Source: Nepenthes gracilis (lineage: Eukaryota; Streptophyta; Magnoliopsida; Caryophyllales; Nepenthaceae). Taken from it: 64,000 nt of DNA. A program made the position numbers and the translations under genes. Shown here piece after piece: positions 44,215-56,689 of this stretch. The stretch is from positions 3,968,001 through 4,032,000 of the forward strand of contig BSYO01000034.1 in NCBI GenBank assembly GCA_033239525.1. The letters run 5' to 3'. Position 1 is the stretch's first letter. Every line of letters begins with the position of its first letter. The notes under the pieces were generated by a model. It had not been told where the DNA came from. It ran no database searches and saw only the letters and a program-made list of their open reading frames with translations.

Positions 44215-46804
44215 TGTAACGACCTAGACTCTTGAACATAGAAAATTTTCAGTTATCAAATCCTTATAATTCGGTTAACACTAGTTGACTGAAAAATGTA
44301 ATAAGAATAGTAAATCGGCCTTAAGATGAAATCAAATTCAGCCCTTACTTGATGAAAATCTAGTTCGGATTTCCTTGATGAAAAGAAGTCTGTTCCTTGA
44401 TGAAAAGAAGTCCGGATTTTCTTGATGAAAATCTAGTCTAGATTTCCTTGATGAAAAGAAATTTGGAATATTCCTTGATGAAAAGAAGTCTGGATTTCTT
44501 TGATAAAAATCTAGTCCGGATTTCCTTGATAAAAAGAAGTCCGGATTTCCTTTAATATAAAACAAGTCCGGCTTCATTCTTGAGAATCAAGTCCAGCCAC
44601 TTTAAGAAAGAAAATTGAAACCGGCCTTGAGCATGTTCTGAAATCCAGTGTTGCTCCATTGAAGGCCGGAGTACATTATATGAATGTAAGGCCGAAGTGG
44701 AATTTTGAGAAGAAAGGCCGAAGTTGATGTTGATGAAGGAGCCGGAGTGATGATGTTGGTGAAGCCAAAGTGAGAATGCTGGATTAATATTGAAGGAAAA
44801 TGTTAAAGGTAAGTAAAATTCGGTCAACACCGATTGACCGGAATGTGTACAATGGAGTAATCCGGTCAACGTAAAATGTTGACCGGAAAACATGAATGGA
44901 AGGAAGGAAGGAGAGCAATTCGGTCAACGCCCGATAGTTAATCGGAATGTGTTTAAGTGAGAGGATTAAATCCGGTCAAGGAAAATTAATGAGGAAACAC
45001 CTCGGGAATGCACGACATAAATAATCTAGCTAATCACAAAACACTTTGAAAATGTAAAATCATAAATGACACTCTTTGGGAAATGTAGAGCCATAAATGA
45101 CAGCCACCAAACCGAATGGCTATAAATGAGGACTAGAAAAGTATCAGAAAAGGACACTCAGTAAAAGTTTTTAGTAAAGAAAGAGTAAAAGATCAAGGCA
45201 AAGTAGAGTAAGGGTCAAGGCCAAAAGATCAAGGCAAAGTAAAAGAAACCAAGGCAAGATACTCACCCCTGTTTTTAAAGTTCATGTTTATACATGTTTG
45301 CTATATATGTATGATGTTTATTCTGTTTTTGTGAATTATCATTCTTAATCGCATGTTTAAAAGAAACTCTGGTATTCATGGTGTTAGATTTTATTCTGTT
45401 TGAAGTATATGTTTGATTATTGATCTATACGAACTCTGATAATCAGTGTTTAAAGAAGATACTTCTAACTTTTAAGAAGAAGAGCTTTGGACTTTAAAGA
45501 ACTCCGATTTTTAGAACTCCGGATTTAAAGGAACTCCGGCTATTTGAGCTTCGATTTTTAATGAAATTAGAACTCCGGTTTCTGAATCACGGCTTTCGTT
45601 TAAAAAGAGCTCCGGCTTTTATGAATAAGGAACTTCGGCCTTTATGAATAAAGAACTCCAGCTTTGACAAAAGAACTTCGGCTTTAAAGAACTCCGGCTT
45701 TTAAGAAAAGAACTCCGGCTTTGAAAAGAACTTCATCTTTTGGAACTCCGACATTTTAAGAAAAAGAACTCCGTCTTTCTAAGAAAAGAACTTCAGCTTT
45801 AAGATTATACGGACTTCAACTGATAAAGTAAAGAACAAGGCTATATGAAAATGCATGTAATCCGGACAGCAAGTGGAACTTTACGACTTTTGACTTCCGA
45901 ACTATGATGTATGGCCATTAAAGGACAAGAACTATGAACCGAGTTTCCATTAAAATTGCTGTTAAAGATGGATGAAGGATATTAGAGTGACACTCGAGGA
46001 TTGCCTCCTGGGGCACGGGAGGGGACTTTCTGGTGGCATAAGACTTTTGGACTACGGCCCCGTATGCCGGGTTAAAGGCATTACCTCCCACCCCGGAGAG
46101 CATAATGAGAGGATACGACCTTAGGTTGTGGGGTTACACACAATCCGTCCTTGATATTGTTAGCTCTCGTCCAGTCCCTAAAGATGAAAAGAAATTTCAA
46201 TGGTTTTATAAGTTTTCAAAAGACAAGAAAATAAGAAAAAGATTAAGGAAATTCCAAACTAAAGAAGAAAAGACATTATGATTTTAGTATGCTAAGAATC
46301 TCTTTTTGACGCGCTTATATATATATGTTTATGTTTTTCTGTTTTCTGCATGTGAGTATTTTGCTGGGCTTTGTAGCTTATTCTTGCCACTTTTCAGATG
46401 ATGAAAGGCTTATGGAGGACGAAGCTGAGTAGAACCATATGATATAGATACCGGGCCGGAGCTGATCAATAAAGAGCTTAATTTTATTTCCTTTTTTATG
46501 TTTTGAGAAGACTTGTAAAACGATTCCGCTGTTTAAGACTCTATAAATGTTGTTAGTATGTTTCCGTGAATTCTTTAATGTTATTGAAAGGTTTAATAAG
46601 CATCTCAGACTTCCAAGTCGGCTAACCTTTATGTTGGCCGGCCCTAGTGTGAAATTAAAATCGAAAGGCCAACTCATGCAATTCGGCCTCAGTCAATCCT
46701 GTGTAAGAAAGAAAAGTATAATTTTTATGTCCATTAATTAATACTAATTATCTTTTTAAGTTTTGACGGTGGTCTTATGTTGGATTTAAGTACAGGACGT
46801 CACA
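44215..46804 (+). mobile_element. SoloB: solo LTR inserted in TekIn
   Basis: It starts TGTAACGACC and ends GACGTCACA. Flanks GCAAA (44210-44214) and GCCAA (46805-46809) form a one-mismatch duplication. TekIn sequence continues on both sides. There is no coding region. It contains a TTTCCTTGATGAAAAGAAG tandem array at about 44340-44560, many GAACTCCGGCTTTT words at 45480-45800, and a GCTGGGCTTTGTAGCTTATT word near 46360 in the position of the conserved CTGAGCC motif of SoloC. GGTCAAC/GTTGACC inverted words are at 44820-44940. Confidence 0.75.
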
Positions 46805-47352
46805 GCCAAAATTCACCAACTAAATTCACCTTCTTACTATCCTGAATGCCAAACGAAGTGACTCTTCCAAAAATTACCTCCATAAAAACATAACTAGAAG
46901 TGGAATACGACACTAAAAAGCCCACCGCCAGCTTACCTTACTCGCTAACTTATGAGCACTAGACTGATCTCATCTGAACAACCAAAAATTTCAAATATGT
47001 CATCCACTTTCTGAAATTCAATTTAAGATTTAATTGGATCAAATATACCAAAAATTTTTCAAATTGGCTCACTCTTGATCATTTGAAGGGCGCTCCATCT
47101 TACCCCTAACGGACCATTCTTCACATAGCAACCAAACTCTCATCTGGCCGTTAGATTGAATTATCTATTATGTCGCTCGCGTGGCTCGTCACAGCCAATT
47201 AATCGACCTTTTGATTCTAATTCAAACATTTATGACCCAAACTTTCATTCTTTATCATAGGCTACGTTTATCATGCTAAATATTCGATCAATTTTTTCCC
47301 TAAGATGACCCGAAAACACCTCTTCTTAGGACTTTTTCTCTGTTACTGCCTC
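46805..47352 (-). other. TekIn 5' internal remnant with decayed primer site
   Basis: Non-coding remnant between SoloB and the 5' LTR, where gag should be. On the minus strand CAGTAACAGAG at 47338-47348 matches TGGTATCAGAG at 8 of 11 positions, 4 bp from the LTR, and is probably the old initiator-Met primer site. Most of gag is missing: only about 0.75 kb remain between this site and the protease words. Confidence 0.6.
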
Positions 47353-49483
47353 TGTCAAGACCCAAGATTTCAAATACAAGTCAAAATAAAATCTAAAATA
47401 AGATATTCCATCAATCATAAAAAAATTAACCCGGGCATGACAATCCATACACATACAGGATCCAATATAATAAAACTCGTACAAGATCTCATCGGATATG
47501 AATCCAAATAAATAAATACATGACCTATTATCCAAATATTGAAAGAGAGGTATCTAAATATACAACAATTTTAATATTTCCATACAATGTTCAGGACCAT
47601 CATCCGGCGATAAATAATAACAATAGCACACCCTTGAGATCAGAGACATACCCAACATAACATCTCCACTCACTAAAAGAAATATTCATACCAGATCACG
47701 TCCAAACTCCTGTAAGCGTATCTATGCTACTAGTTTGAAGGGATAAAATATAAAAACGTGAGCTGAATGCTCAACAAGTACCATTATCATATAAAATAGT
47801 ACATATATATCAGATGAAGGGATATCATATAATAACCACGTAAAATAAAACACAATGTCTGTAAAATCGCTAAAACCTGAGAAGATACCTCGTACTAAAT
47901 CATCGTCCATATCAAACAGTCCATACGGGACATAATCATAATAAATAACGATTCGATCAAATCTCATCGACAATATTATATTATATAATCGAGGTCACAT
48001 TACATAATCACGACCGTCACCACATTCACGCGGGATACATACCATCGTTTGGATCCAAATCTCATATCTCATATGCTGAAATCAAAAGAAATATCGAAAT
48101 CAAAACATATAAATATAAAACATGTTCCCAGGCTTAACGTATCAATACGTACAAGACATTCCTATCACCCATCCTGGGCCAAATCACGTATCTCAAATCA
48201 TAGTTCACTCAAATACATGTAGAAATACAAAGTATGCATGAAATCCGAGAAACAAAAATCAATAATACCAACTTGAGGAAGGGTCACATTGGCCCAGTAA
48301 CCACGGCTATATCAGCTGCGATTTAAGCCAGCAGCTCAAGACTTGGCTACATTTTAGGCCAGTAGCTCAAGGCCATCGATATATACTTTGTCTCCCATAG
48401 ATTAGAAACTTGCTCACTATATTTTACCATCCGTGGATTTCAATGTAAACTCAAATTTTAATTATATATTAGGATGTCCGAATATATTATTTCCTCAATT
48501 CCTTACAATGGTTCTCATTTAAATATATAGTGGGACAAGTCAGTTACTAAATGTCTCAACCTTCCTGCTGGTGAAAGTGAGATAATATATCACATACGTT
48601 CCCATCGAGACTAAGCTTCGCCGTTGGGAGCAGTGCTAATATCTCATGTCTCAGATCACATATAATGACTTATCGAGTCTTGGACCACCATGATCCCATA
48701 ATGAGCCCGCCCCCAGTAGCATGCATGGAGATCAATGCATGGTCTAGTTCATAATTCTACAATATACAGATACACAAATATACATATACACCATCTAGAT
48801 ATACGAAAATCCTTCAAATCATAAATACCCATGTAAAACCACCACACGACTAGTAAAATATATATATATGTATATAATTAATAAATTTAGTGTATAAAAA
48901 AATACATGTATGTTAGTAAAACCTCCAACAGTAGTCAAAATACATCAGAAATTAAATCAAACCAAAACTAAGGCTAAAGAATATTTGCCTCGACCTTATA
49001 TTTTACAGATTTGAAGAAAGGATGTTCCGAAATACCCGAATTGGACCCCCTCTCTCCTATCGATGTCAAGCCGGCACGCTGCCCTCTCTCTCCTCTGCAC
49101 CGCCCTTTGCTGCGCACGTCACCGTTGTGCCGCCTCGTCCACGACCGCTGCTACCTCACCCGTGAGCCATCGCCGCCACCTCAGTCTCCTCTCGTGGCCG
49201 CCATCCTTCCCCGACAAACCCTCTCTATCCTCACTGCACCCCTTCTCCCACGCGGCTTCTCCTGTGCCGTCACCGCTACCACCGTGGCCACACCCACAAG
49301 CCACCGTCGCACCGCCTTCATCTCTCTCCTCTTCTCCTTTCTCCTCGTCTCTACGCGAAACCCTAACCCCCCTCACTCCCTCTCTCCTCTTTCTTTCTCC
49401 CCCGTCTTCTCTCTCCCCGATCCCATTTCTCCTCTCTTCTCTTTTTCTTCTATTGTTTTATTATTATTATTATTATTATTATT

Positions 49484-52400
49484 TGTGAGATCCAAATGAA
49501 AACAAAACAGTTAGCGTGCTGAGCCTGCATATACGAAAATCCAGTCCGGCCCAAGTGCTCCGGCCTTGGTCACTTCGGCCTTGTAATCAAGGCCGGCTGT
49601 GATTCAAAATTAGCCTTTCTCCAAATCGGCCCGTCTAGTGAAATACGCGTTCCGCCCAAAAGGGTTGATTAGCAAAGAATGGGCCGCAGGCATGAAACTG
49701 GAGCAATTGGTTTGAATTAATTTAATAGTAACTAAGGACAAAAGAGCACTTTATTGTCAAGTTAGAATCCAACTAGACAGCAACCCAACGAAGCAAGTGT
49801 ACCAGCGTAGTTACTCCACCTACCCTCTGAAGAGAAATACGGGAGTTGGTAAACTACCCTACTTACTCCGCCGAACTCCTCCTCTGTATAAACCCTGCCC
49901 TGGTTGTTGATGCAGAGGCAAACAAAAGGAAGAGAGAGTGACGGGGAGAAAGCTTCAAGGCGGTGAAAATCTAGGAATCAACTCTTAGGCAAGTTACCTC
50001 GGACGCCGTTTTTAAGTTCATTACAAGCGTATTCTGCTCTGTTTCTAAATTCATGCTTCATAGCAAGTTACATCAGACGTTGTTTTTAAATTGATGATTT
50101 GAGAATATTGCAAGTGCCTTCTGCACTGTTTCTAAATTCATGCTTTACTGCAAGTTTTATCAGATGTTGCTTTTAATTTGATGATTTAAGGATATTGCAA
50201 GTGTACTCTGTTCTGCTTTTAAGTTCATGTTTGAGAATATTGAAGTATACTCTGTTTCTGAGTTCCTACTTTTTGCATTAAATATCCACCTCCTATAAGG
50301 TAAAACAAACTCCGACCCGTTATATAAAATGAGCTCCGGCTCCTGTAATGTAAAACGAACTCAGGCCCCTACTGTAAAATGAACTTCGGCCCTAATGTAA
50401 AAAGTACTCCTTTCCGTTTTGGAAAAAGAACTCCGTCCATAAAAAGAATTCCAGCTTTTATGAAAGAAATAACTCCGATTTTACGAAGGAAAAGAAGTCC
50501 GGCTTTTAATGAACTCCGTCCTGCACATGAAAAAGAGCTCCGTCCTGTTAATGAGAAAGAGCTCCGTCCTGTTAAGGGAAAAGAGCTCCGCCTTGTTAAG
50601 GGAAAAGAGTTCCGTCTTGTTAATGAGAAAGAGCTCCGTCCTGTTAAGGGAAAAGAGCTTCGTCCTGTAAATGAGAAAGAGCTCCGTCCTGTTAAGGAAA
50701 AAGAGCTCCGTCCTGTTAATGAGAAAGAGCTCCATCCTGCTAATGAAAAGGAGCTCCGTCCTGTTAATGAGAAAGAGCTCCGTCCTGTTAAGGGAAAAGA
50801 GCTCCGTCCTGTTAATGAGAAAGAGCTCCGTCCTGTTAAGGAAAAGAGCTCAAATCCCGTTAATGAGAAAGAGCTCCGTCATGTTAAGGGAAAAGAGCTT
50901 CGTCACATTAATGAAAAAGGAGCTCCGTCTGTTAATGAAAGAGCTCCGTCCACATTGGAAAATGAGATCCGTCCTATTAATGAGAAAGAGCTCCGTCCTG
51001 TTAATGAAAATGAGCTCCGTCCCTTGATGTGGAGTGAACTCACGCCTTAAGATAAAAGAGCTCCGTCCCTTAAGAAAGGTACTCCGTCCAAAAGGCACTC
51101 CGTCCAAAAAGAAGTCCGACTTGTAATGTAAAATGAATTTCGGCCGAAATAAAGAGAAAGAGCTCCGGCTTGTATAAGAAAACGAACTCCGTCCTTTTGT
51201 TAAAAAGAACTCCGTCCTTCTTGGTAGATAAAAAGAACTCTGGCTTTGTTGATAAAATGAACTCTTGCTTTGTTGATAAAAAGAACTCCGGCTTTGTTAA
51301 GAAAAGAACTCCGGCTTTTGTTAAGAAAAGAACTCCATTTTTTAAAGGTAAAATGAACTCCGGTTTCGTACCTGAAAAGAGCTCCGTCTTTAATAAAGGA
51401 GTAACTCCGTCTTTTTAAGAAAAGAACTCCGGCTTTTAAAAGTAAAATGAACTCGATTTAAGTACGAAAAAGAGCTCCGTCTTTAATAAAGAAGTAACTC
51501 CGGCTTTGAGAAAACTCCGTCCTTAAGCTTGAACTCCGATTTTGTACATGAAAAGAGCGCCCGTCCTTAGTGAAAAATAAACTTCAGCTTGGGCTCAACT
51601 TTTGAAAAAGAGTTCCGTTTTAAAGAAAAATGAACTTTGGCTTTTAACATGAAAAAGAGCTCCGTCCTTAACGTGAAATCAACTCCGGCTTTTGAACTCC
51701 ACCATTTTTCACAAAAGATGAACTCCGGCTTGAATGAAAAATGAACTCTAGTCTTGCACAAGAAAAGAGCTACGTCCTTAACGTGAAAATGAACTCCGGC
51801 TTGTATTGAAAATTGAACTCCGATTTCGTACAGAAAATGAACTACGGCTTGCTGAAAATGGCTTTCAAGAAAAGAAGTGTTCCTGTTACTTTAAGACCCG
51901 GGACTGACTACAGCCCAGATAGGTTCTCCGGCATGCCTTAGGACTTTTCGGTGGTAATCGAGGATAACTTGTCCATGAAGTTATTTGTGGTCCGCCCTTC
52001 CCTCGGGGTGTTATGGACAGAGGGAATTACCGTTACCGGCCTACCTTCGGGTGGCATACCGTACCGATCCCGTGAGATGGGATACCCATATGACAGTACC
52101 GGCCTTAGATTGTGTGGAGTGAACACAATCTATCCTCGATTATTCGCCCCCTCAGCTAGTAGGGTATACTAGCAGGGTCTGTACCGATATGATATGAAGT
52201 AATGTTTCTTTTTTTCTGATATGTTATGTTACCGTACCGACTTTCGAATATGAAGTACCGATTACCGAATATGAAAGACCGTCTACCGATATGATATGTA
52301 CTGTTCACCGTTTATCGTACCGATACCGATACGTTCATTGCGATTACGATTTTGAAATATAGTCTTTGTCAAGGTATGTTTTCTCTATTTCTTGGACTGC

Positions 52401-52836
52401 ATTCTGGTTCACCGTTTTATTTATGCATAGTTATCTGATCATTCTACATCATCGTTTACTATCCATATGCATGTACCTTGCTGAGCCTCGGCTCACTGCT
52501 TTATATTTTTTCCCCACAGATTAAGCTTTAGAGCTTGTGCCTGACGAGCTAGAGTGATTAGACCTTGTCTGCAGAATTAAAGACCTTGAAAGTTTATTTT
52601 GTAGATATATTATTATAATGACTTGTTGGACTTTTATGGTTAAACATTTTGGTGATGTACTCAGGAATGAACATTTTGGAATGAATATGAATGCTTTCAC
52701 AAGTGTTAGTGTAACTTCCGTTTTACTTATGGGTCCTAGATGGCATCTGTGATCCTGTGCTGCACACAATCGATTAAGTTGGGTTTTCAATTGTGTCAGG
52801 ACAGACGGAATCAAAAAAAAAAAATCCGTTCCGTCA

Positions 52837-52838
<2 letters not shown>
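49484..52838 (+). mobile_element. SoloC: 3.36-kb solo LTR inserted in the TekIn 5' LTR
   Basis: It starts TGTGAGATCC and ends CCGTCACA. Flanks are TTATT on both sides (49479-49483 and 52839-52843), inside an ATT microsatellite, so the duplication could be partly chance. The internal body has no gene. It holds a 24-bp tandem array and a looser series of AACTCCGGCTTT words up to about 51860. A CTTGCTGAGCCTCGGCTCAC word lies near 52479, as near the 3' end of many gypsy LTRs. It shares its repeat words and general plan with SoloB. Confidence 0.78.
50521..51030 (+). repeat. 24-bp tandem array in SoloC
   Basis: About twenty units of GAGCTCCGTCCTGTTAATGA plus GAAA (alternating with TTAAGGGAAA). Because the unit is a multiple of three it leaves an open frame (50379-51050) of repeats such as NEKELRPVKGKELRPV, which I regard as a by-product. 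A looser, non-periodic series of GAACTCCGGCTTT words continues to about 51860. Confidence 0.9.
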
Positions 52839-52877
<39 letters not shown>

Positions 52878-53759
52878 TTCTTCTTCTTCTTCTTCTTCTT
52901 CTTCTTCTTCTTCTAAAATCAAATCAGTATTTGGACAATAATACGGGTGCACCTCAAGCACCACTTCACAATTTCGATCATTTTTTAAAATTTTATAATA
53001 TTTTAATTTATTTTCACCACGTCTAGAATACCCAAAATCATAATTAATATTAAAATAATCCAAACGGGATTCTGGATATTACACAAATCATGCATAAATT
53101 ACGGTTAATTTGGGTAAAACCCAAAAGGGCGCAGGTTAGGATTCCGGTGAGTATAAAATAGCACAAAACTACCAATTCGGGTATCCAATTGATAAAATCA
53201 ATATGTTCATGGTAAGGGTAACAATATTGTAAAGCCAATTTATACATAAATCTCAATTTAATTGGTGAAATCATCCGGGGCACGGGGTTAGGATTTCGTG
53301 TATGAAAATACATCAAAACTACAAATTCGGGTATGAAATTCAGATATGTACATGCTTAAATCAGGAGTTTCCATTATCTAAAGCCAAATCATGGATAAAA
53401 TCTAAAATAACAGGTGAAATTGGTTTGGGCACGGGTTAGGGTTTTCAGGTGCAAAAATCCGCACAAATCTCATAAATTGAATATGAAATTAAAATATTTT
53501 CATACTTAGGCCATGAGTAATACAGAATATAAATTTATAGAGTATTAAAATGAGGATAATCAAAGAAAACGGAACAAAAGTGTAAGAAAATAAAAGATAG
53601 GAGTATGGGTACACTTGTCTTAATTTGATCTATCACTTCTCTAACTTGCTCCATATCGGATTTGAACCCAAGAGCCTCAATCTCTCCTCTCTCTCTTCTC
53701 CCTCTGTCGCTCTCTCTTCGCGAAACCCTCTGCTTCCCCCATCCTCTTCTTCTTCATGA

Positions 53760-53802
<43 letters not shown>

Positions 53803-53983
53803 TTTTTTATTTTAAAATTCAAATCAATACTCGAGCTACAGCACGGGCACATTTTGGTGCCCGGCCCAATTAATTTAAATATTATTCAAAATTTTATAAT
53901 ATTTAATTAATTTTTGTCATACCTAAATGGCCCTAAATAATAAATCATCCCAAATTAATCGGATAAAAATTCAAGATATTATA

Positions 53984-54479
53984 ATATAAAGATTTGTTTG
54001 GCTTAGTTTAAATTTTAACACGTAGAAGCTTCCAAGTATCTATGGCCAGACATACTCTACCCCAGACATTTTCTTCACTTTTGCCAAACCACTTCTGCCT
54101 TGTTTCTCCTTTAATATTTGATTGACGGACGCTAATTTTTTGATGAGTTATTTAACACATAGGAGACCTGATGACATTTTTTTTTCTTTTTTTCCTTTTG
54201 AATTTATGATTTAGAATATTGCTTAGTAGTTGAAATAATCTTCTGAAATCTTATTTATGCAGTAAAATATGTTTAGTAAATTGTACATTTGTATGCTTGT
54301 TGTGATAAATTGATTATAAATATTAATATTATAATTTTGTTTAGAGAACATGAGAAAAAGTTTGGTGCAATTTAGATTTACGTGATTTAAAATAAACATC
54401 ATTAAAATTAGACCGTTTGGTGGGCTCATTTTGATCGAAATAGTTTAATAAAGTATAATCAATATATATTAATATTATG
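53984..54479. other. AT-rich DNA between TekOut and D2
   Basis: Nothing recognised in about 500 bp of AT-rich sequence. Confidence 0.5.
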
Positions 54480-56600
54480 AATGGGCACTGTCAGGTACGA
54501 GTTCTAAAATTTTAATTTTAATTATGATTAATTAAGTTAAGTAAAGTTGATGTCAAAGAAAAAACAATGGCTCAAAGTCAATTTTTAATCTGGTCATATC
54601 GAATTAAAAGATGCTTAATTGATACCTAACACGTGCACATGTGTGTTTTGAGTAGAGAGGTCGTACTTAACAAATGCTTAACCAAAGCTCGAGTGCATTT
54701 TACAAATTATTCATGCTCGATGCATGCTCAAAGAATGCTAGAGTGCTAGAGCGCATTGTGGTAGAATGTCATCGCCTGACGCACATTTGATGTGATGATT
54801 GTACACCACAATGTTTGGTTGCGACGTCCAATGTGTGCTTGATGAGCGTCCGTGAAGCAGTCTACTATATAAATTATATTTGACTGATTTTTAGTCATTT
54901 TTTGCTAGATTTTAAGAGAGAAAGAGAATAAAAGAAGAGAGAGAAAGAGAGATAGAAAGCTAAAGAAGGCTAATCCAAGTAAATCGAAGTAAGATTTTGA
55001 TAAAATTGGAGCTAAAGCAAGTACATTTTAAGCCTCTTTCCTTTTATTACTAATCTTTTTTTTTTACTTTTTTGAGTATTTATTATTTCAAATACTCATA
55101 TATATCATATCTTTATAGTTAGGTTATTTATATCTCACATGAATGAATTCCTATTCCCATTCTTTGCAAAATTTATAAAGTTCATACTTAGTTTATATAC
55201 ATTATGTTGTCAACTTATTTCTTTATATTTTCACCTGAAAATCATATTTAAACGATTCTTGTATATGTTAAATTTGTACACAACGTTTTTATATATTTAA
55301 AATCACTAAATATATATTTTGTATGTTCTAGAATTACATCAATTTATCTCTGCAGGTACACAATTGAAGAAAAATATGAAACTTACATAATTTTTTGATT
55401 TTCTCTACGACTCTTGTCATAAATAGTTTCACATGTTTAAAAAACTTCATAATGTAATATTTGTATGTTCTAAAATTTACATATTTAAATTTCTATAAAA
55501 TTTTTATGCACTGTATGATAATTATTGAAAAGAATTATAATAAAAATTTTATAATTTATAAAAGAATTAAGGATATTTTCTTTAAAATGATAAAATACAA
55601 GATACTATTTGTAACTATATAAAGTTTTCATATGCTTATATATCGAACCATTATGACAAAATTAGCAGTAATAAATTATGACATACCTTAATATATTATA
55701 GTGGTAATCGAGATTTAAACCTATCATCTGTGGGTGAATATGGAGTTCAGCCCTATCTATAGGGTTATATATATAACGTTCTAATTACATATGTTAAATA
55801 ATACTATAAAGTCTTTAATTTTGTGAAAATAAATATAACTCGAATTTTAATTTTTCGTTTATTTGTCGTTAAAGCCCTACTAACCCTTGATCCATGAGAA
55901 TTAATATGTTTGAACATGATTTATATAGTACATTTTAATTACAGGAAATTTAAAATTTGTTCAAGGTGGTTATGAAAATTTGTGATTTTATTTATGAAAT
56001 TTGAATTATTGTTCTTATGGCATGATTTAAAGTAAAATGTATAGTACTTATGTAAATTATATATCTTATTGAGCTTTTTGTCACTCTTATTTTTATTTTT
56101 TGCTAACTCTTTCAAAAAAGTGGCCTGAATCACTTGTAGGAGGATAAAATCATTGGAAGAGCTGGCCAAAGAGAATAGAATTAGAAATTAGAATTTGAAT
56201 ATAGAATGTTTACTTGGTTATATGATTTTGTATTGATTTATCTATTTCAATATTTATGGTCAGCAGTGAGATGTAAGCTTGTCCATATACAGACAATTGT
56301 GATTCTTGTTAACTCTAATTTTGTTTAGACATATTTTCCTATATACGATTTGATGTCATGGTATAGTTTGTATTTTAGAGCCACTTTTAAGTCCATATTT
56401 TTGGATCCCGTGATTTGGTTCATTATTACATCTATTGTTTGGTTCAGTTGTGATATCGACTTGTAGGTCGTGTCCATTATTAATTGGGTTTATTAAATTA
56501 TTAATAAAATGATCTCACCTATTTTTATTCGGGTTCAGTACGGGAACGTGATAGGCACGGTCAAAAAATAGGTTCGATTAATCTTTTGAGCTTGCCATAG
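54480..56600 (+). repeat. D2: solo-LTR-like sequence related to D1
   Basis: A TATA box (TATATAAA, 54866-54873) is followed by a purine-rich leader (AAGAGAGAAAGAGAATAAAA, from about 54914), as in LTR U3-R regions. About 55690-56350 resembles 32880-33700. No coding region. A CA-type end could not be fixed, and no target duplication was found. Confidence 0.4.
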
Positions 56601-56689
56601 TCATTGTTAAAAGTGACTAATTCAACCCAACTCGAATTATTTTTTAAATATATTTTTAATTTTTAATAAATACCAAGTTTAAACAATAT

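Larger units (their letters stand above)
38657..53083 (-). mobile_element. TekIn: Ty3/gypsy Tekay/Del-type element nested in TekOut
   Basis: It is flanked by exact 5-bp duplications CAAAT at 38652-38656 and 53084-53088. The LTRs are 38657-40980 and 47353-53083 (the latter split by SoloC). The internal part runs on the minus strand and is split by SoloB. A polypurine tract (AAGAAGGAGAGAA on the minus strand) touches the low LTR at 40981. Pol fragments are readable in shifting frames. The element is old, with heavy C-to-T type decay. Confidence 0.88.
47353..53083 (-). repeat. TekIn 5' LTR, split by SoloC
   Basis: The LTR consists of 47353-49483 plus 52844-53083 (about 2.37 kb without the insertion), TGTCAAGACCC to GGATATTACA on the plus strand. 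The right-hand piece resumes the ATT microsatellite and continues with AAATCAGTATTTGGACAATA, matching about 40818 in the other LTR. A CTT expansion (52876-52911) beside the ATT run is unique to this copy. Confidence 0.85.
36715..53983 (-). mobile_element. TekOut 5' LTR, split by the TekIn insertion
   Basis: The LTR consists of 36715-38656 plus 53089-53983 (about 2.8 kb), interrupted by TekIn. The low end reads TATCACGG, where related LTRs have TGTCA; the high end reads GATATTATA, where they have GATATTACA. The right piece holds an ATT microsatellite at 53760-53797, followed by a word shared with both TekIn LTRs (AAATCAATACTCG versus CAATCAGTACTCG). The junction restores a word (AAAGCCAAATCATG) that recurs intact at about 53383 inside the same LTR, which confirms the split. 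A GTGAGCAAAAATTCAGTAAG word near 37557 corresponds to the GTGAG..GGCTCAGCAAG word of TekIn. Confidence 0.8.

Noticed and set aside
49011..49499. Frames of 162 and 141 codons in the TekIn 5' LTR
   Set aside because: They are the counterpart of the CT-rich block above. Two frames are open at once and neither shows a conserved domain.
50379..51050. 223-codon open frame of NEKELRPV-type repeats
   Set aside because: It is produced by a 24-bp tandem array inside a solo LTR. All related frames stay open for the same reason, and there is no start context or homologous protein.
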